DNA of 64,000 nucleotides from JANQFM01 sp035471925. Its GTDB lineage: Bacteria > Acidobacteriota > UBA6911 > RPQK01 > DATIPO01. The notes under the pieces are model-generated. The model was not told the origin of the DNA. It saw only the letters and a list, made by a program, of their open reading frames with translations, and searched no databases. Made by a program: the position numbers and the translations under genes. Within the stretch, counting starts at the first letter, position 1; each line of letters begins with the position of its first letter. Location of the stretch: the NCBI GenBank assembly GCA_035471925.1, contig DATIPO010000059.1, positions 62,001-126,000 on the forward strand. The letters run 5' to 3'. Of this stretch, positions 1 to 7,588 are shown one piece after another.

Positions 1-408
1 GTTACGGTCTACTCCAACGCGCCTCTGCTGGGCAACGTGCTCTTCTCCGGACCTCTGGGCTTTGCAGGTGTGGCCTCGACGCGAGGGGGGACCCGGCTCT
101 TCCTCAACGCCTCGCGCCAGTCGGCTGAGGGTGCCGATTCGGGCGTGGCCCTTTCCGACCTTTCCGGTGTTTCCGGCAACGTGGTCCTCACACTTCTGGC
201 ATCTGACGGCGCAGAACTGGCTCAGGCCGAGATTTCCTTGCAAGGATTCGGCCATACGGCCCGCTTCCTGTCCGAGATCTTCGGGGACGGCCTTCCAGAG
301 GACTTCACCGGCTCCCTGCGCATCGAGTCCGAGGGGCGGCTGGGGGCCGTGGCCATTCTGGTGCGTCCTGGCCAGTTCGCGACGTTGCCGGTGCGTGTCG
401 TGGAGTAG
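1..408 (+). CDS. C-terminal part of a secreted beta-rich protein, cut by the window start
   Basis: The frame is open from base 1 to the TAG at 406-408, giving 135 residues of an incomplete protein; the true start lies outside the window. The fragment has alternating beta-type segments such as TRLFLNASR and GSLRIESEGRLGAVAI. These resemble the C-terminal domain of the product of 40044-43676 (TRLFLFNPD and GYLRLRAAGPFRAFAL, near residue 890), so both probably share an extracellular module found at the end of exported proteins. No membrane anchor or sorting signal follows the module. The gene converges on the FAD oxidoreductase gene with 29 bases between stops. Function unknown; the relationship was judged by eye. 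Confidence 0.7.
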   Translation, partial: VTVYSNAPLLGNVLFSGPLGFAGVASTRGGTRLFLNASRQSAEGADSGVALSDLSGVSGNVVLTLLASDGAELAQAEISLQGFGHTARFLSEIFGDGLPEDFTGSLRIESEGRLGAVAILVRPGQFATLPVRVVE

Positions 409-437
409 GCCCGTGCTGGCCAGCGCTTCGCCCAGCT

Positions 438-2072
438 TCACTCGGAAGGCGGAATCCGCTTAAAAACCAGCACCCGGTGTTGCAGGAGCCAGGCCAGCAG
501 ACGCAGGGCACGGCGGGGCGGCAGATTCCAGGACTCCAGCAGCGAGGAAGCGCGGCAGGGTTGGTCCAGAGGCTCCAGGAGCCGCTGGACGGGGATTCCC
601 TGCAGAAAAGCCACAGGACGATCAAACCGGGGATGGTAAAGGGCAGGGAAGGGCCGGATGAAGTCCTCCACCAGCACCGGGGCGGGAGCGATCTCGCTGT
701 CCGCGTGCAGCTTTACACCCAGGTCGGGACGTCTGCGGAGAGGCTCCAGCAGAGCAAGCACGTCCGCCGAATCGGCAGATGGAAGAGACGGCCCCAGGTC
801 CTCCCAGGATGGACTGCCGTTGAAGGCTGAGGGAAGGCTCCGAGCCCTTTCTCTCCAAAACGACGTGTTCCAGCGGTGGAGGCAGAGGCGCGCATAGCGC
901 GCCGTCAGTTGCTGATGAAATTCCACCGCCTCACGGCAACGGTCTCGGTAAAAGCGTCGAGCCCAGCGGGCATCGCGGGGACGCGACAGGATCGTATGCA
1001 CGGTAGCGGCACCCTGCAGTCCGCTGCGGATGGCGGCTTGGACGCCTTGCGAGGAAAGCGGATCGATGGAAAGAGCTGCTTCGCCCAGCTTGATCCAACA
1101 AAAGTTGACCGGATCGAGGTCGGCTGTCGAAGTGGCGTCACAGGCTTCCACGGCGGTTTGGGGAACGCCCTGGAGACAGGCGTGCAGAAGGTGCGAACGC
1201 TCCAGCAAGGTCTCGTAGATCTCCTGAAGCACATCGCGGTTGGAAAGCGCGGGGTGCTCTCCGCCACCTGCGGCGGTTTCAAGATCTTCCGGCAGCTCGG
1301 CCAGATGCCCGGGATCGAGAAAGACGCAGGCGTTGAAGGTTCCGCCGGGCAAGGGAGCACCCCAATACCAGCAGTCGGAGCGGGCCTCGACGCGGGTCTC
1401 GTCACCCTCCCCAGGCACATCGCGCCAGTAGGCGTAAAGCGCCAGAGTGCGGGGTGCGCTGCGCTCTTTGATTCCGCCCAGGACGCCCCTGCGTCCGCTG
1501 GCATCGGCAATGAAGCGACAGCGCAGGCGCACCCGTGTAGCGGAATCTTGAAGGGCAACTTCGACAAGCTGCCTGGGGTCTTGATCCTGCTCGACCGGCA
1601 GCAACGGAAGCAGCGGGTATGCCGGCTGCAACAAGCGCACTCCGGCCTGACACGCACCCCTGAGCAGCAAGTCGTCAAAATGGCCTCGTTCGACCTGGAA
1701 ACCAGGCGCATCAGCACCGTCGGCGGTAGAAAGAGGCTCTCCCGCCTCGCGGTCTCCCGATTCGCGTTCGCCCCTGTCGCGGTTTCGGCCTTCCTGGTGT
1801 TGAGTCTCCCGGCCCGGCCACAGGACGTGGGCTTCCCGCGGGCGCAGGAATCCCGCCTTTTCGATGGCCGCACGCATCTCGAGCTGGTCGAGCAGGGGAA
1901 GAATGCCAGGCGGAAGCGACTCGCCGATGTGGGGACGCGGAAAGGCCAGCTTTTCGACCATGACCACCTGGTAGCCGAGCTGAGCCATGCGTCGGGCAAA
2001 GGACGAACCGGCGGGACCGGCTCCGATGACGCAAACGTCGCATTCCATTAATTCGGCTAAGCGATCATTCAT
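438..2072 (-). CDS. FAD-dependent oxidoreductase, LodB/GoxB/QhpG type, probable quinone-cofactor maturase
   Basis: This 544-residue flavoprotein begins with a Rossmann FAD site (VIGAGPAGSSFARR, residues 15-28). GESLPPG at residues 50-56 is typical of the tryptophan-halogenase/LodB-like group, and SIDPLSSQGVQAAI carries the second FAD contact. Family members related to LodB, GoxB and QhpG hydroxylate a tryptophan of a partner protein on the way to cysteine tryptophylquinone. It is the last gene of a minus-strand operon, 25 bases after the radical SAM gene and downstream of the split LodA-like genes, so it probably acts on that protein. A charged low-complexity stretch (residues 92-110, rich in R, E, D and G) is an insertion. 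It could also be a halogenase-like enzyme with another substrate; the neighbours argue for maturation. Confidence 0.8.
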   Translation of the reverse strand: MNDRLAELMECDVCVIGAGPAGSSFARRMAQLGYQVVMVEKLAFPRPHIGESLPPGILPLLDQLEMRAAIEKAGFLRPREAHVLWPGRETQHQEGRNRDRGERESGDREAGEPLSTADGADAPGFQVERGHFDDLLLRGACQAGVRLLQPAYPLLPLLPVEQDQDPRQLVEVALQDSATRVRLRCRFIADASGRRGVLGGIKERSAPRTLALYAYWRDVPGEGDETRVEARSDCWYWGAPLPGGTFNACVFLDPGHLAELPEDLETAAGGGEHPALSNRDVLQEIYETLLERSHLLHACLQGVPQTAVEACDATSTADLDPVNFCWIKLGEAALSIDPLSSQGVQAAIRSGLQGAATVHTILSRPRDARWARRFYRDRCREAVEFHQQLTARYARLCLHRWNTSFWRERARSLPSAFNGSPSWEDLGPSLPSADSADVLALLEPLRRRPDLGVKLHADSEIAPAPVLVEDFIRPFPALYHPRFDRPVAFLQGIPVQRLLEPLDQPCRASSLLESWNLPPRRALRLLAWLLQHRVLVFKRIPPSE

Positions 2073-2097
2073 GGTCGCCGAGGGGGTTCGCTGATGG

Positions 2098-3411
2098 TCA
2101 TGGAGCGAAGAACTTCGGGCAATCCTTCAGCAGGCGGACATAGGCCTGCAAGCAATAGTGCAGCCATCCGCGGATGTAGTCGCAGGCCGGGCGTCCCCGG
2201 TGAATCACTTCGTGATGGCAGCCGCCGCCGCACAGGTAGCGGGCCCAGCAGCCGCTGCAAGGTTGCTGGAAATGGACGTGTCGCTCCTGCAGCCATTGTG
2301 CTTGGCGGCCACGGTCGAGGCCCTCCTCAAGGCTGCCCATGGCCCCGCTTGGGTCGTCCACGAAGCGGTGGCAGGCAAAAAGGTCTCCCTGAGCCGAGAC
2401 GCCGAAATAGCCGCCGCCCGCGCCGCAGGGATAGGGGCGATGGGTTCCGCGGTGGATCTCCTTCAGAGCCGTCGTCAAATTGGAGAAGGGATAGCGCGCC
2501 CCATCCCGCAGCCGCTCTTCGAACTGACGCCCGCAAGCGATCATTTGATCGAGCATGATCTTGAGGTCGTCGGCTCTCATCTCAGCCCGGCCGGTGGGCG
2601 AGCTGAGCATGGGCGAGAATCCTACGCTGTGGAATCCCATCTCGATCAGGCCCTCCAAGGTAGACGGCAGGTCAAGGCGTCCCGGGGTCACGGTGACGCG
2701 GGCCGAGACCTGCATCCGCCTCTGCTTGGCGAGCAGGGGACGCACCCGCTTGAGGATGCGCTCAAAGCTCCCCCGTCCGTCCTTGAAAGGACGGCTCTGG
2801 TCGTGGCTTTCTCCCAGGCCGTCCAGGCTCACCGTCACCGAGAAGCCATGGCGCTCCAGGAAATCGCCGTCCTGGGAAGTCAAGAGAGTGCCGTTAGTGG
2901 TCAGCGACAGTCCCAGTTTGATTCCCTTGCGGCGGGCCTGTCGGTGAGCATAATCGGCCGCCTGGCGCAGCACCGGGCGGTTGACCAGAGGTTCGCCTCC
3001 CAGGAAGGCCAATTGGACCCTGTCTCCGGGACCGGCCTCCTCAAAAAGCCGGTCGACCGAAGCCAAGGCCGTCTCCAGGGGCATGTTTTGGGCCTTGCCG
3101 CCAAAGGAGCCTTCCTGGGCGTAGCAGTAAACACACCCCAGGTTGCATTTTTGAGCCACGGCCAAAGAGAGAGCCCTCACCGGCATCGACTCTGGAGCCT
3201 GATCGTCGATGTAGGCGGCAGGCGCATCCAGTCCGAAGCGGCGAAGCAGCTCTTGGGCTTGCTGCTGGTCCCTGCTGTCCCAAGCTTCCTGCAACTGGGC
3301 GGCAGCGTCGTCATCCAGCCCATAGATGCGGGTGCCGTCAGAGAGCAACAAGTGGGGTCCTTGGGCCGTCGGGAAGAGATGTCCGAGGGGGAGCCGGAGC
3401 TGGCTGCTCAT
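2098..3411 (-). CDS. Radical SAM/SPASM maturase, QhpD/PeaB-like
   Basis: This 437-residue protein has the radical SAM cluster motif CNLGCVYC (Cys89, Cys93, Cys96) after an N-terminal region of about 75 residues that may bind a peptide substrate. FLGGEPL follows, and a Cys-rich SPASM-type C-terminus contains CGAGGGYFGV, CSGCWARYLCGGGC and a final CDYIRGWLHYC. SPASM enzymes of this type modify proteins or peptides; QhpD makes the thioether cross-links in the CTQ-bearing subunit of quinohaemoprotein amine dehydrogenase. The gene lies 39 bases after the LodA-like C-part and 25 before the flavoprotein gene, so it is co-transcribed with both. The ATG at 3411 is the natural start. Radical SAM/SPASM assignment is secure; the substrate is inferred from context. 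Confidence 0.88.
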   Translation of the reverse strand: MSSQLRLPLGHLFPTAQGPHLLLSDGTRIYGLDDDAAAQLQEAWDSRDQQQAQELLRRFGLDAPAAYIDDQAPESMPVRALSLAVAQKCNLGCVYCYAQEGSFGGKAQNMPLETALASVDRLFEEAGPGDRVQLAFLGGEPLVNRPVLRQAADYAHRQARRKGIKLGLSLTTNGTLLTSQDGDFLERHGFSVTVSLDGLGESHDQSRPFKDGRGSFERILKRVRPLLAKQRRMQVSARVTVTPGRLDLPSTLEGLIEMGFHSVGFSPMLSSPTGRAEMRADDLKIMLDQMIACGRQFEERLRDGARYPFSNLTTALKEIHRGTHRPYPCGAGGGYFGVSAQGDLFACHRFVDDPSGAMGSLEEGLDRGRQAQWLQERHVHFQQPCSGCWARYLCGGGCHHEVIHRGRPACDYIRGWLHYCLQAYVRLLKDCPKFFAP

Positions 3412-3450
3412 GCGTTTTAGCCTCCGCAGGACTGGAGATTCGCGGACGTC

Positions 3451-4236
3451 TCAGTCTTGGGGTTCGTCTTCGTCCTGCCCTCGGATGATGAAGCGCAACT
3501 GTTCCCAGTCGCGAAACAGGTCCTCATAGCTGACCAAGTCCGCGTTGCGAAGGGAATAGGTCTTGGGCGTATCGGGTCCACGGTCTTTGTGGAGCCAGTT
3601 CTGCCCTTGGGTGACCCCGTTTTCCTCTTCCGAGTTGACAAAGTCGGGACGCGAGGCCGCCCAGTAGTAGCAGGCACATTCCCGGTAGTCGTTCTGCCAG
3701 GGAGAGCACAGACTCTGGGTCAATTCGCCGGGCTGGGCCAAGGAGGCCGCCAGCACCGCGCTCTCGCCATCGGGGACGCCTTCCTGCTCGAAGATGCGCC
3801 GCACTTGCAGGTTGACTTCGGTGACCTGCTGGCTGTTGCGGTCATAGAATCCGCAGCGCACCTCGTTGCCGCCGCGCTCGACAATGGAGGCCAGTGCGTT
3901 GGCCCACTCCAAGCTGGATCCGCTGAGGTTCTGGACCGGACCGCCGCTTACTTGCGGGCCGCTCACTTGGGTCCAGATGTCCTCGCCCTCGACGCTGACC
4001 AGCAACTGGCCGCGGAAGCCTTCCAACTGAGGGTCTTCGATGTCGACCACCAGCGGACGGGCTTCATGCAGGACGAGTCCCACAAAAATGCGCCGCCAAA
4101 TGTTGCGGAAATCAAACTCCAGCCCAGGAAAGCAGTTGGAGATGGCGGTGACCGGCTGGGTGGCGGGAGGGTTGCCGCGGGCCCGGTATTGAAGCTGGGC
4201 CGAGACGTTCTTGGGATCGATCTTGTTGTTGGCCAC
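3451..4236 (-). CDS. LodA/GoxA-like quinoprotein, C-terminal (catalytic-motif) half as a separate protein
   Basis: This 261-residue protein resembles the C-terminal third of LodA/GoxA oxidases. Residues 173-198 include LTQSLCSPWQNDYREC followed by YYWAASRPD, matching the family pattern of PWQxD, a Cys, then W and RP. In LodA and GoxA one Trp and one Cys of this region form the cysteine tryptophylquinone cofactor; which Cys would be used here (Cys128, 177, 187 or 189) cannot be settled by eye. A terminal FRDWEQLRFIIR matches the family's end. In known members the motif lies in the same chain as the N-terminal domain, which here is encoded by the gene just upstream. It starts with GTG at 4236 behind a strong ribosome-binding site that overlaps the upstream stop codon, so the two halves are probably translated together. 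Confidence 0.72.
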   Translation of the reverse strand: MANNKIDPKNVSAQLQYRARGNPPATQPVTAISNCFPGLEFDFRNIWRRIFVGLVLHEARPLVVDIEDPQLEGFRGQLLVSVEGEDIWTQVSGPQVSGGPVQNLSGSSLEWANALASIVERGGNEVRCGFYDRNSQQVTEVNLQVRRIFEQEGVPDGESAVLAASLAQPGELTQSLCSPWQNDYRECACYYWAASRPDFVNSEEENGVTQGQNWLHKDRGPDTPKTYSLRNADLVSYEDLFRDWEQLRFIIRGQDEDEPQD

Positions 4237-4240
4237 GGTT

Positions 4241-4247
4241 CCTCCTT
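4241..4247 (-). promoter_or_regulatory. Strong Shine-Dalgarno site deciding the GTG start of the LodA-like C-part
   Basis: On the minus strand AAGGAGG lies four bases before the GTG at 4236-4234. Its first A is also the last base of the TGA stop (4249-4247) of the upstream LodA-like N-part. This fixes the unusual GTG start and points to translational coupling of the two halves. Confidence 0.75.
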
Positions 4248-5971
4248 CAGGAGAGACTGGCGATCCAGCGTTCGATGACTTCCAGTCCCGTCCGCCCGGT
4301 GCCCGGCACGGGACGCGAAAAGGGTGCGTTCATAGGGTGTCCGGGATTGCGCAAGATGCGGACGATGGCCGAGTTGGCGGGATCGCCCGGCACCACCAGC
4401 GGCTGTCCCCGGACGGCCCCGGAAAGAGCACCCTGCGCCGGTTGATTGAGCAGGTGCTGAATGAGCTGGTCGGGATCGGCGAAGCGCGACGACAAGGGCT
4501 CGGCGCCGCTGGGGATGCCGGCGTGCAGCGGAGCGCGCGACTGGAAGTGCTGGATCAGCCTGCGCAAGTCGTCCTCGGGAGAAGCGTCCGCGGGCGGCTC
4601 AGGCTGGTCGGGCTCCTCGTCCCTGATGACCCGCCCTTCGGCCGAGGCCTGAATCTGGGCCCGCTGGCGCCGCGTCAGGGCCAGGTGCAGTCCGTCGCTG
4701 CCCCGCATCATGGCGGGCATCTTGTGGCGTCCGGCGTTGGAGAGGTCGCCCACTTCGCGAAACTGACGGACGATGTCCAGGAACCAGGCATTGCTACCGT
4801 CCGCTAGCGCCTGTACGGTATTGGCGTGAAAGTTGCGGACGGCTGAAGGGTCGACGTTCATGTTGAAGATCGGCTCGAAAGCTCGCCCGTAGCCTTGGTC
4901 TTGGCCCGCCATGTTGTTGCTGTTGTTGCCCACGCCGCCGACGTTCTGGTTGCCGTTCATGACACGGGTTTCCATCAGACGTACCGTATCCAGGGCGTGG
5001 CGGACAATCTCCTGGGGACGCGAGGCCTCCACATCTTCGACCTCGGGACCCAGGGCCATCTGTTCCAACTCGTCGGCCAAGTTGCGCACGTGGAGGCTGT
5101 CAGGAGCGAAGTCGGGCGGTCCCGAGGAAATGCGGGCCAGGGCCGTCAGCGTCTCGGCTTGGCCCCCGTCCTCGGCGGGCAGGTCCAGGCTGACTTCAAC
5201 GATTCCGTCGCAGGCGTCGTCGAGATAGCCCACGCTTACATAGCGTCCGGTCTGAGAATTGAAGCGTCCAGTGTAGATGTTGCCCGGCACGGTAGAGGTC
5301 GGAGTGCCCGGCTGTCCGTCGAAGTGATTGTCCCATGTGCCTCGAGAGGCGTCGTAAACGTCGTCCACCGTGTTGGGATCGCCGGCCGCGGGTCCATAGA
5401 CCTTGCCCGGGCCCGGAACGAAGCGGAGCCGGATCTCGGGGAACTCGTCGTTGGGCTCCAGGTACTGGACCGATCCGAAGGGGATTGACTTGCCATCCTT
5501 GAAATTGACGCACTCTCCTCGAAGATCATGGTTCTGGTGGTCGCTGAAGGGGCCGCTGTCGGCCTCCACCTTGTCGCCGTCGCGGCCGGTGCGGCGAAAA
5601 GCCTTGAGATTGGCAGTGCGGACGCGCCAGCGCATGTCCGAGGGAGACAGTCCCAAGTCCTCTAAGTGCTGCGCTGTAAGCGGCTCCAAGGAGCCTTCGT
5701 CTTCAAAGGCCGCCCACACTTCGAGAAAGGGCGCCACCGGGCGGATGCGTCCTTGCCCATCACGGAAACGGACCGAGGAAGGCGTCTCAAGTCCGGTTAT
5801 CCTGCCGTCCTCCACCACCAGTGTCTCGGCGGGAATCAGTTCACGATAGGCCGTTGGATCCTCCTTGAAGTCCTGCAAATCATAGTTGTCCATAGGCTGG
5901 TCAGAGGACCCGATACGAGCGATAGCCATTGGTGGCAATATGCGAATCTGCTTGATTGTCCTGACGGGCAT
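4247..5971 (-). CDS. LodA/GoxA-like quinoprotein, N-terminal half as a separate protein
   Basis: This 574-residue protein begins with IRILPPMAIARIGSS (residues 8-22), the hallmark start of LodA-type oxidases. FRDGQGRIRPVAPFLEVW, MRWRVRTANLKA and YLDDACDGIVEVSL follow in the family order. It ends before the PWQxD/C/W-RP cofactor motif, which is on the next gene ten bases downstream. Instead, the last 60 residues (PGDPANSAIVRILRNPG to EVIERWIASLS) look like the end of a cytochrome-c-type domain without any CxxCH, an inference only. LodA-type enzymes oxidise amino acids with O2 and release H2O2. I chose ATG 5971 over an in-frame TTG at 6025 because family proteins start just before the IARIG motif; no clear ribosome site supports either. 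Confidence 0.75.
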   Translation of the reverse strand: MPVRTIKQIRILPPMAIARIGSSDQPMDNYDLQDFKEDPTAYRELIPAETLVVEDGRITGLETPSSVRFRDGQGRIRPVAPFLEVWAAFEDEGSLEPLTAQHLEDLGLSPSDMRWRVRTANLKAFRRTGRDGDKVEADSGPFSDHQNHDLRGECVNFKDGKSIPFGSVQYLEPNDEFPEIRLRFVPGPGKVYGPAAGDPNTVDDVYDASRGTWDNHFDGQPGTPTSTVPGNIYTGRFNSQTGRYVSVGYLDDACDGIVEVSLDLPAEDGGQAETLTALARISSGPPDFAPDSLHVRNLADELEQMALGPEVEDVEASRPQEIVRHALDTVRLMETRVMNGNQNVGGVGNNSNNMAGQDQGYGRAFEPIFNMNVDPSAVRNFHANTVQALADGSNAWFLDIVRQFREVGDLSNAGRHKMPAMMRGSDGLHLALTRRQRAQIQASAEGRVIRDEEPDQPEPPADASPEDDLRRLIQHFQSRAPLHAGIPSGAEPLSSRFADPDQLIQHLLNQPAQGALSGAVRGQPLVVPGDPANSAIVRILRNPGHPMNAPFSRPVPGTGRTGLEVIERWIASLS

Positions 5972-6124
5972 GATTTTCAAAATGTCATAGGACCGATCAT
6001 CTGTCAAGGAAAATATCAGCAGCAAAAAATGAAGGTTTCATTAGGGTTGGATGGGTTTCCTTCAGCAACCACTGAGCGAGGCAAGTCGCTCCTGAGAACA
6101 GAGGCTCCACAATCGGCAATAAGG

Positions 6125-6130
6125 TACACT
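6125..6130 (+). promoter_or_regulatory. -10-like TACACT, 9 bases before ATG 6140 (leaderless type)
   Basis: TACACT ends nine bases before the ATG and no Shine-Dalgarno sequence lies between. No good -35 is visible. It belongs to the recurring TAnnnT-(7-9)-ATG layout of this window. Confidence 0.4.
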
Positions 6131-6139
6131 GACCGGCTG

Positions 6140-6535
6140 ATGAAAGTGTGTCCCTTCTGTTCTCAGCCCTTGGAAGATTCGGCTACTCAATGTACGCGCT
6201 GCGGACGTTCTCAGATCTTCAACGAAGATGACCGGCCGGCTCTAGGTTGGCCGGGCTGTTTGCTTTTCGGGACGACACTCGTGCTTTCCATCGTGGGATT
6301 GGCCCTTTTGATGGGACTTCTCTTTGGATGGATGCCCCGCGCCTTGAACAGCACCTGGGGCGGAAGCGCACTGCTGCTGCTCCTAATGGCCTTGGCGGGC
6401 CACCGCCTCCGCCGTTACCTGGAAGGCCGTCAGGCCCAGACGCAAGAGGGGGAGGGAGCGCCGGAGGTCGAGATCTTGAGCCCAGGCGAAGAAGAAGCTT
6501 CGCTGCCTCAACCCGATAAGCCTCGAGAGGATTAG
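6140..6535 (+). CDS. Small zinc-ribbon protein with two membrane segments
   Basis: This 131-residue protein opens with a double zinc-knuckle ribbon, CPFCSQPLEDSATQCTRCG (Cys4, Cys7, Cys18, Cys21). Two hydrophobic segments follow (about residues 39-61 and 74-90), then an acidic, Pro-rich cytoplasmic tail. Such short ribbon-plus-membrane proteins are widespread and have no agreed function. The ATG at 6140 is chosen because the ribbon normally starts at the N-terminus and a -10-like box precedes it; a longer upstream reading frame is antisense to the LodA-like gene. It runs divergently from that operon and overlaps the end of the next gene by four bases tail to tail. Confidence 0.75.
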   Translation: MKVCPFCSQPLEDSATQCTRCGRSQIFNEDDRPALGWPGCLLFGTTLVLSIVGLALLMGLLFGWMPRALNSTWGGSALLLLLMALAGHRLRRYLEGRQAQTQEGEGAPEVEILSPGEEEASLPQPDKPRED

Positions 6536-7407
6536 AGATCGGCGCTGAAGAGGACGTTCTCTTCTCCCCGCTGTTGGATCAGCTTCTTGATTTGCTTCAC
6601 CAACTCGTCGCGGCGCTTGCTCAGAGCCTTGATCTCAGGCGGTCGCAGGACGTCTGAGAAGGAGCTTTCGATGTTTTTTTTGTCGAGCTCCTGGAGCTTC
6701 TCCCAAACTTCGCGATCGACGTACGGCACCTTGTCAGGGGCGTGAAGGTACTTAAAGCGGCGAAAAGACTGAGTGTGGTCGATCAGCCAGATATTCCAAT
6801 CAGGATCGATGAGCAGGTTACCTTGATGACGGTCGATGTTAGCCACCAGATTGTCAAAAAGGTTCATGGTCAGCATCTGAGCCGTCCACAGCCACTCGTC
6901 GGGAGGTTCGATGCCATTTTGGCGGCGGTCCCGCTCCATAGTGGCATGCTCAACCCAGGCCTGAAGGGTGCCCCGGTGGCCCTCGATCTCGCGGATGACG
7001 GTGGGTGGAACCAACTTCAATCCCAGCATCCGGCTGAGGCGGAACGCCGCCACTTCGAAGATGGCGTCGTCGCGGTGATTCTGCATGAAGGACGGATGTC
7101 GCGGATCTGGAATCTGACCCTCGCGGGAAATGTCGCGAAAGGCGGCATGCATCTGGATGCCGTCCTTCTCAAGCAGGACCTTGCGGGTCTTGTTGAGGCC
7201 CTCGGATATCTGCTTCCAACTGACCACCCGCGCAGTGCGCAGAAACTCCAGCGCTTCCTCTTCTGTGTCAAAAGGCACAGGCGTGCCCGCGGGACTGACC
7301 CAGGTCAGCGGGTGATCATATTTCACTTCCAGCGGCCCGGCTTGAAAGGCCCCGAAACTAGACACGCTGAGAATGATCAGCGATAGAACATAGCCAATCG
7401 ACTTCAT
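6532..7407 (-). CDS. Exported kinase-like protein (PI3/4-kinase or FAM20 superfamily look-alike)
   Basis: This 291-residue protein starts with a signal peptide (MKSIGYVLSLIILSVSSFGAF). A fold resembling protein/lipid kinases follows: RKVLLEKDG and AAFR in the nucleotide-binding lobe, EVAAFRLSRMLGLKLVPPTV, then a catalytic-loop-like NIDRHQGNLL and a metal-binding-like WLIDHTQSF. The DRHxxN plus IDH arrangement is that of PI3/4 kinases and relatives such as HipA and FAM20. The C-terminal 60 residues are charged and helical. The ATG at 7407 has a good ribosome site (GGGAGAAGAAG), whereas longer forms would bury the signal peptide. Its presence outside the cytoplasm, where ATP is scarce, is odd. 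It may instead bind another ligand; no partner gene is next to it. Confidence 0.6.
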   Translation of the reverse strand: MKSIGYVLSLIILSVSSFGAFQAGPLEVKYDHPLTWVSPAGTPVPFDTEEEALEFLRTARVVSWKQISEGLNKTRKVLLEKDGIQMHAAFRDISREGQIPDPRHPSFMQNHRDDAIFEVAAFRLSRMLGLKLVPPTVIREIEGHRGTLQAWVEHATMERDRRQNGIEPPDEWLWTAQMLTMNLFDNLVANIDRHQGNLLIDPDWNIWLIDHTQSFRRFKYLHAPDKVPYVDREVWEKLQELDKKNIESSFSDVLRPPEIKALSKRRDELVKQIKKLIQQRGEENVLFSADL

Positions 7408-7588
7408 GTTGCTTCTTCTCCCGAATAGTAGGGAAGCACTCCGCATGCCAAACAATGCTTCGCCGGAACCGCCAGTTGAGGCCGCGAAGATCAAACATTT
7501 CGATGACGCTGTCTAACCATTTGGTTAGATTGAACGCCCCCGAGAAGTTGCAGCCCGGTTATCGGATGCCGCAATCAGGCATTTGGCT

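Noticed and set aside
876..2051. Long plus-strand reading frame opposite the FAD oxidoreductase gene
   Set aside because: It is an antisense shadow of a gene with clear FAD motifs; its own product has no recognisable motif or ribosome site.
2158..3420. 420-codon plus-strand reading frame
   Set aside because: It is antisense to the radical SAM gene, whose Cys motifs and operon position are convincing; such frames are common at this GC content.
5666..6139. Upstream extension of the zinc-ribbon gene
   Set aside because: It is antisense to the LodA-like gene, contains the -10 box, and the ribbon begins naturally at ATG 6140.
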